From NCBI GenBank assembly GCA_900470195.1, contig UEIJ01000043.1:1-64000 (forward strand): DNA of 64,000 nucleotides, given 5' to 3'. The position numbers were made by a program, and so were the translations under genes. The stretch comes from Hyphomicrobiales bacterium. Its GTDB lineage: Bacteria > Pseudomonadota > Alphaproteobacteria > Rhizobiales > Rhizobiaceae. Numbering within the stretch: position 1 is the first letter of the stretch; each line of letters opens with the position of its first letter. The notes beneath the pieces were generated by a model that saw only the letters and a list, made by a program, of their open reading frames with translations, was not told the DNA's origin and did no database searches. Below are positions 61,264 to 64,000 of the stretch, piece after piece.

Positions 61264-63369
61264 ATGTCTCAAAGCTCCTCCCAACTTCAACCGCCGCATG
61301 CAACCAAGCATCCGGTCAATGACACACGCCACGGGATCACCCGCACCGACGATTATGCTTGGCTGCGCGCAGATAACTGGCAGGAAGTATTCAAGGACCC
61401 CTCGGTTCTGTCCTCCGAAATCCGCACGCATCTGGAAGCGGAAAATACCTATCAGGCAGCGCTGATGAAGGACACGGAAGCCCTGCAGAAGAGCCTTTTT
61501 GCCGAAATGCGCGCCCGCATCAAGGAAGACGACTCATCCGTTCCTTCCAAGGATGGCCCCTTTGCTTATGGCGTGTCCTACCGCACCGGCGGCGAACAGC
61601 CCTATTTCATCCGCACGCCGCGCGATGGCGGAGCCGAAACCATCCTTCTCGATGGCGACGTGGAAGGCAAGGATAAGGCCTATTTCCGCCTCGCCTCGGC
61701 CGACCACGCACCGGATCACAAGCTTTTGATCTGGGGCTATGACGACAAGGGATCCGAATTCTACAAACTGAAAGTGCGTGACCTGTCGTCAATGCAGGAC
61801 CTGGAAGACATCGTCACGGATACAAATGGCGGTGGTGCCTGGGATGCGCAAAGCAAGGGCTTCTTCTATACGCGCCTTGATGAAAACCACCGTCCGTCCA
61901 AGGTCTTCTATCACACGGTCGGCACGGACCAGGCCGACGACCGGCTGATCTATGAGGAGAAGGACCCCGGGTTTTTCCTCGGTGTCGGCGGTTCGGCGCT
62001 GGACGACTATATATTCATCGACATTCATGATCATGAAACGTCGGAATGCTGGCTCCTTCCGGCCAATGATCCGGCGGCCAAGCCGCAGCTTGTCATGAAG
62101 CGCAAGACCGGCACGGAATATGACATCGCGCCCGGCGGCGACGTGTTCTATATCCTCACCAATGCGGACGGAGCCAAGGATTTCAAGATATGCCAGGCGC
62201 CTGCTTCCGCGCCGCAGCCGGAAAACTGGGTGGAGGTGGTGGCGGAAAAGCCGGGACGCCTGATCCTGTCGCATTCGGCCTACAAGCATCACCTTGTCTG
62301 GATGGAACGCGATAACGGCCTGCCGCGCATCGTGATCCGCGACCGCGAAACCGGCGAGGAACATGCCATCGCCTTCGATGAGGAAGCCTATTCGCTCGGC
62401 CTTCACGGCAGCGCCGAATATGATACCGACGTAATCCGGTTTTCCTACTCGTCCATGACGACGCCGGAACAGCTTTTCGACTACAATATGCGGACGCGCG
62501 AGCGGAAGCTGTTGAAGACGCAGGAAGTCCCGTCCGGCCACAATGTGCAGGACTATGTGACGCGCCGCGTCTTCGCCAAGGCATCGGATGGCGAACTGGT
62601 GCCGGTGTCGCTCCTCTATCGCAAGGACACCAAGCTCGACGGCTCGGCCCCGTGCCTGCTCTATGGCTATGGTTCCTATGGCATCACGATTCCGGCAAGC
62701 TTCAGCACCTCACGGCTTTCGCTCGTGGACCGCGGCTTCATCTATGCAATAGCCCATATCCGCGGCGGCAAGGACAAGGGTTTCGCCTGGTACGAAAACG
62801 GCAAGCGCGACAAGAAGGTGAACACGTTCACCGACTTCATCGCCGCAGCGAAGCACCTCGTTGCCGAAGGTTTCACCAGCCATGACCGCATCGTCGCCCA
62901 TGGCGGCTCGGCGGGCGGCATGCTGATGGGCGCGATTGCCAATATGGCGCCCGACGCCTTCGGCGGCATCATCGCCGAAGTGCCCTTCGTCGACGTGCTG
63001 AACACGATGCTCGACGACACGCTGCCGCTCACCCCGCCCGAATGGCCGGAATGGGGCAATCCGATCACTTCAGAGGCGGATTACAGGACGATTGCCGGCT
63101 ATTCGCCCTACGATAATGTCAGCCGTCAGGCCTACCCGGCCATTCTGGCGGTGGCGGGGCTTACCGATCCGCGCGTGACTTATTGGGAGCCTGCCAAATG
63201 GGTCGCCCGGCTGCGTGAACTCAAGACCGATGATCACCCGGTCCTGTTCCGCATCAATATGGATGCGGGCCATGCCGGTGCATCGGGCCGCTTCTCGCGG
63301 CTGGAAGAAGTCGCCTATACCTCTGCCTTCGCGCTCAAGGTGGTGGGCAAGGCGGGCAGCGGGCTCTGA
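61264..63369 (+). CDS. ptrB: oligopeptidase B, S9 prolyl oligopeptidase family
   Basis: The 701-residue enzyme cuts small peptides after basic residues. An N-terminal part with DDYAWLRADNWQEVFKDP leads into a seven-bladed propeller. The catalytic alpha/beta-hydrolase domain begins near LLYGYGSYGITIPASF, with the nucleophile Ser549 in HGGSAGGMLMG and the catalytic His in DAGHAGASGR near the end. ATG 61264 is taken as the start; a TTG two codons earlier is also possible. A 13-base hairpin terminates the gene. Confidence 0.93.
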   Translation: MSQSSSQLQPPHATKHPVNDTRHGITRTDDYAWLRADNWQEVFKDPSVLSSEIRTHLEAENTYQAALMKDTEALQKSLFAEMRARIKEDDSSVPSKDGPFAYGVSYRTGGEQPYFIRTPRDGGAETILLDGDVEGKDKAYFRLASADHAPDHKLLIWGYDDKGSEFYKLKVRDLSSMQDLEDIVTDTNGGGAWDAQSKGFFYTRLDENHRPSKVFYHTVGTDQADDRLIYEEKDPGFFLGVGGSALDDYIFIDIHDHETSECWLLPANDPAAKPQLVMKRKTGTEYDIAPGGDVFYILTNADGAKDFKICQAPASAPQPENWVEVVAEKPGRLILSHSAYKHHLVWMERDNGLPRIVIRDRETGEEHAIAFDEEAYSLGLHGSAEYDTDVIRFSYSSMTTPEQLFDYNMRTRERKLLKTQEVPSGHNVQDYVTRRVFAKASDGELVPVSLLYRKDTKLDGSAPCLLYGYGSYGITIPASFSTSRLSLVDRGFIYAIAHIRGGKDKGFAWYENGKRDKKVNTFTDFIAAAKHLVAEGFTSHDRIVAHGGSAGGMLMGAIANMAPDAFGGIIAEVPFVDVLNTMLDDTLPLTPPEWPEWGNPITSEADYRTIAGYSPYDNVSRQAYPAILAVAGLTDPRVTYWEPAKWVARLRELKTDDHPVLFRINMDAGHAGASGRFSRLEEVAYTSAFALKVVGKAGSGL

Positions 63370-63377
63370 TCCGGATA

Positions 63378-63412
63378 AAGCATCGCACCCAAGTTTTGAG
63401 GGTGCGATGCTT
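63378..63412 (+). terminator. ptrB terminator
   Basis: AAGCATCGCACCC and GGGTGCGATGCTT are exact 13-base arms around a nine-base loop, nine bases after the ptrB stop. Only a short TT follows, so it may also stabilise the message. Confidence 0.65.
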
Positions 63413-63482
63413 CTCATTGGAAGAAAATGCGCTACTTCATTGATGAAGTTGTTTCATAGCTGTTCTTTTCATGGAGAATTCG

Positions 63483-63821
63483 ATGTTGCGTCAGGTCATT
63501 GCCGTCTGCCTCACTTCCGCATTGCTTGCGGTTTCGGGCTTCGTCGCGCTGCCGATGTCGGCTGAGGCGCAGGTGCGCAAGAATGTCAGCGAATATGCAG
63601 GCCAGCGCTGCAGCGTGCCAAGAAGAGGCAGCGGAATCATTGTCGGCCAGTTCAGCGGCGTGGACGACTCACCCTTCATCACCGGCGGCGACGGGCTGGT
63701 TCCGATCGATCGTATCCGGTGTTTCAGCAGCATGTCCGAATGCAAGGGCTGGCTCTATACGATGCAGAGCAAATATACCAATGCCGGTGCCGCCACGCTG
63801 GTGCGCTGCACCAAACGCTAA
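63483..63821 (+). CDS. small secreted protein
   Basis: The 112-residue protein starts at ATG 63483, with GGAG seven bases before it. A signal peptide (about 1-30, ending SAEA) precedes a mature domain of about 82 residues with four Cys: GQRCSVPRRG, RIRCFSS, SECKGW and VRCTKR. Two disulfides are likely in the periplasm. I recognise no family. It is separated from ptrB by a terminator. Confidence 0.75.
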   Translation: MLRQVIAVCLTSALLAVSGFVALPMSAEAQVRKNVSEYAGQRCSVPRRGSGIIVGQFSGVDDSPFITGGDGLVPIDRIRCFSSMSECKGWLYTMQSKYTNAGAATLVRCTKR

Positions 63822-64000
63822 ACCCGACCCTGAGCCTCTTCGCGAAGCCCGGTGAGGCCGTCCTCCCCCAGGATGCGGGAGGCGCGGGTAATGGCCGAGC
63901 CATTCGCTCTTCTATTGCTGTCGATGACCGCTTCGCACATTTCAGGACGTGCTCCACTTTACTTTGACGCGTGTTCGACCCCGTGATCGACGGGCTATTT
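63822..64000. other. window end without a convincing gene
   Basis: No complete gene is evident. A 40-codon minus-strand frame (63818-63940, ATG to TAG) has plausible codon use (ITRASRILGEDGL) and could be a gene remnant or a small gene, but nothing else supports it. Confidence 0.35.

Overview
The window looks like a stretch of chromosome from an alphaproteobacterium of the Brucella/Ochrobactrum group. The grounds are the MucR regulator, the ccmIEFH (cycHJKL) operon linked to feuNPQ as in rhizobia, the PleC/DivJ-type kinases, a Rhodobacter-type gene transfer agent (GTA) cluster, the GC-rich codon use and a Brucella-like octamer tandem repeat. This is inferred from gene content, not from a database search. 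I found no rRNA, tRNA, CRISPR array or intact insertion sequence.

Layout. 1-13.3 kb holds mixed housekeeping genes: a truncated secreted Cys-repeat protein, a P-loop kinase, a YitT permease, a Sel1-like protein, a DUF2147 protein, a YghU-type glutathione transferase, two tiny membrane proteins, AMP nucleosidase, an exported endonuclease/phosphatase-fold protein, ETF:ubiquinone oxidoreductase, a family-4 uracil-DNA glycosylase, an MFS and an EamA transporter. Two palindromic repeat units and two octamer tandem arrays surround amn. 13.4-33 kb is signalling and envelope: pepN, pleC, glnE, a two-component pair, degP, the haem-ligation genes ccmI-ccmE-ccmF-ccmH, a small lipoprotein and feuN-feuP-feuQ. 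FeuQ appears to start at a CTG codon that overlaps the feuP stop.

33.1-47.5 kb is a compact, apparently intact GTA cluster on the minus strand, from small and large terminase through portal, protease, capsid, connectors and tail tube to a short tape measure, distal tail proteins, an NlpC/P60 peptidase and the 1268-residue tip protein. A holin-like two-helix protein follows. A perfect inverted repeat sits in the presumed leader of the first gene and a terminator-like hairpin follows the capsid gene.

47.7-64 kb holds a class A penicillin-binding protein, a DUF1214/DUF1254 pair, a DUF2336 protein, a DivJ/PleC-type kinase operon, a DUF5330 protein, sufE, an amidase, and then a two-gene operon that matches the Caulobacter GTA activators GafY (DnaA domain IV-like) and GafZ (DUF6456). 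Next come a small unknown gene, mucR, oligopeptidase B and a small secreted protein. The most notable point is that the whole GTA structural operon and its likely GafYZ activator lie about 11 kb apart in one window, with cell-cycle kinases and MucR nearby as possible upstream regulators.
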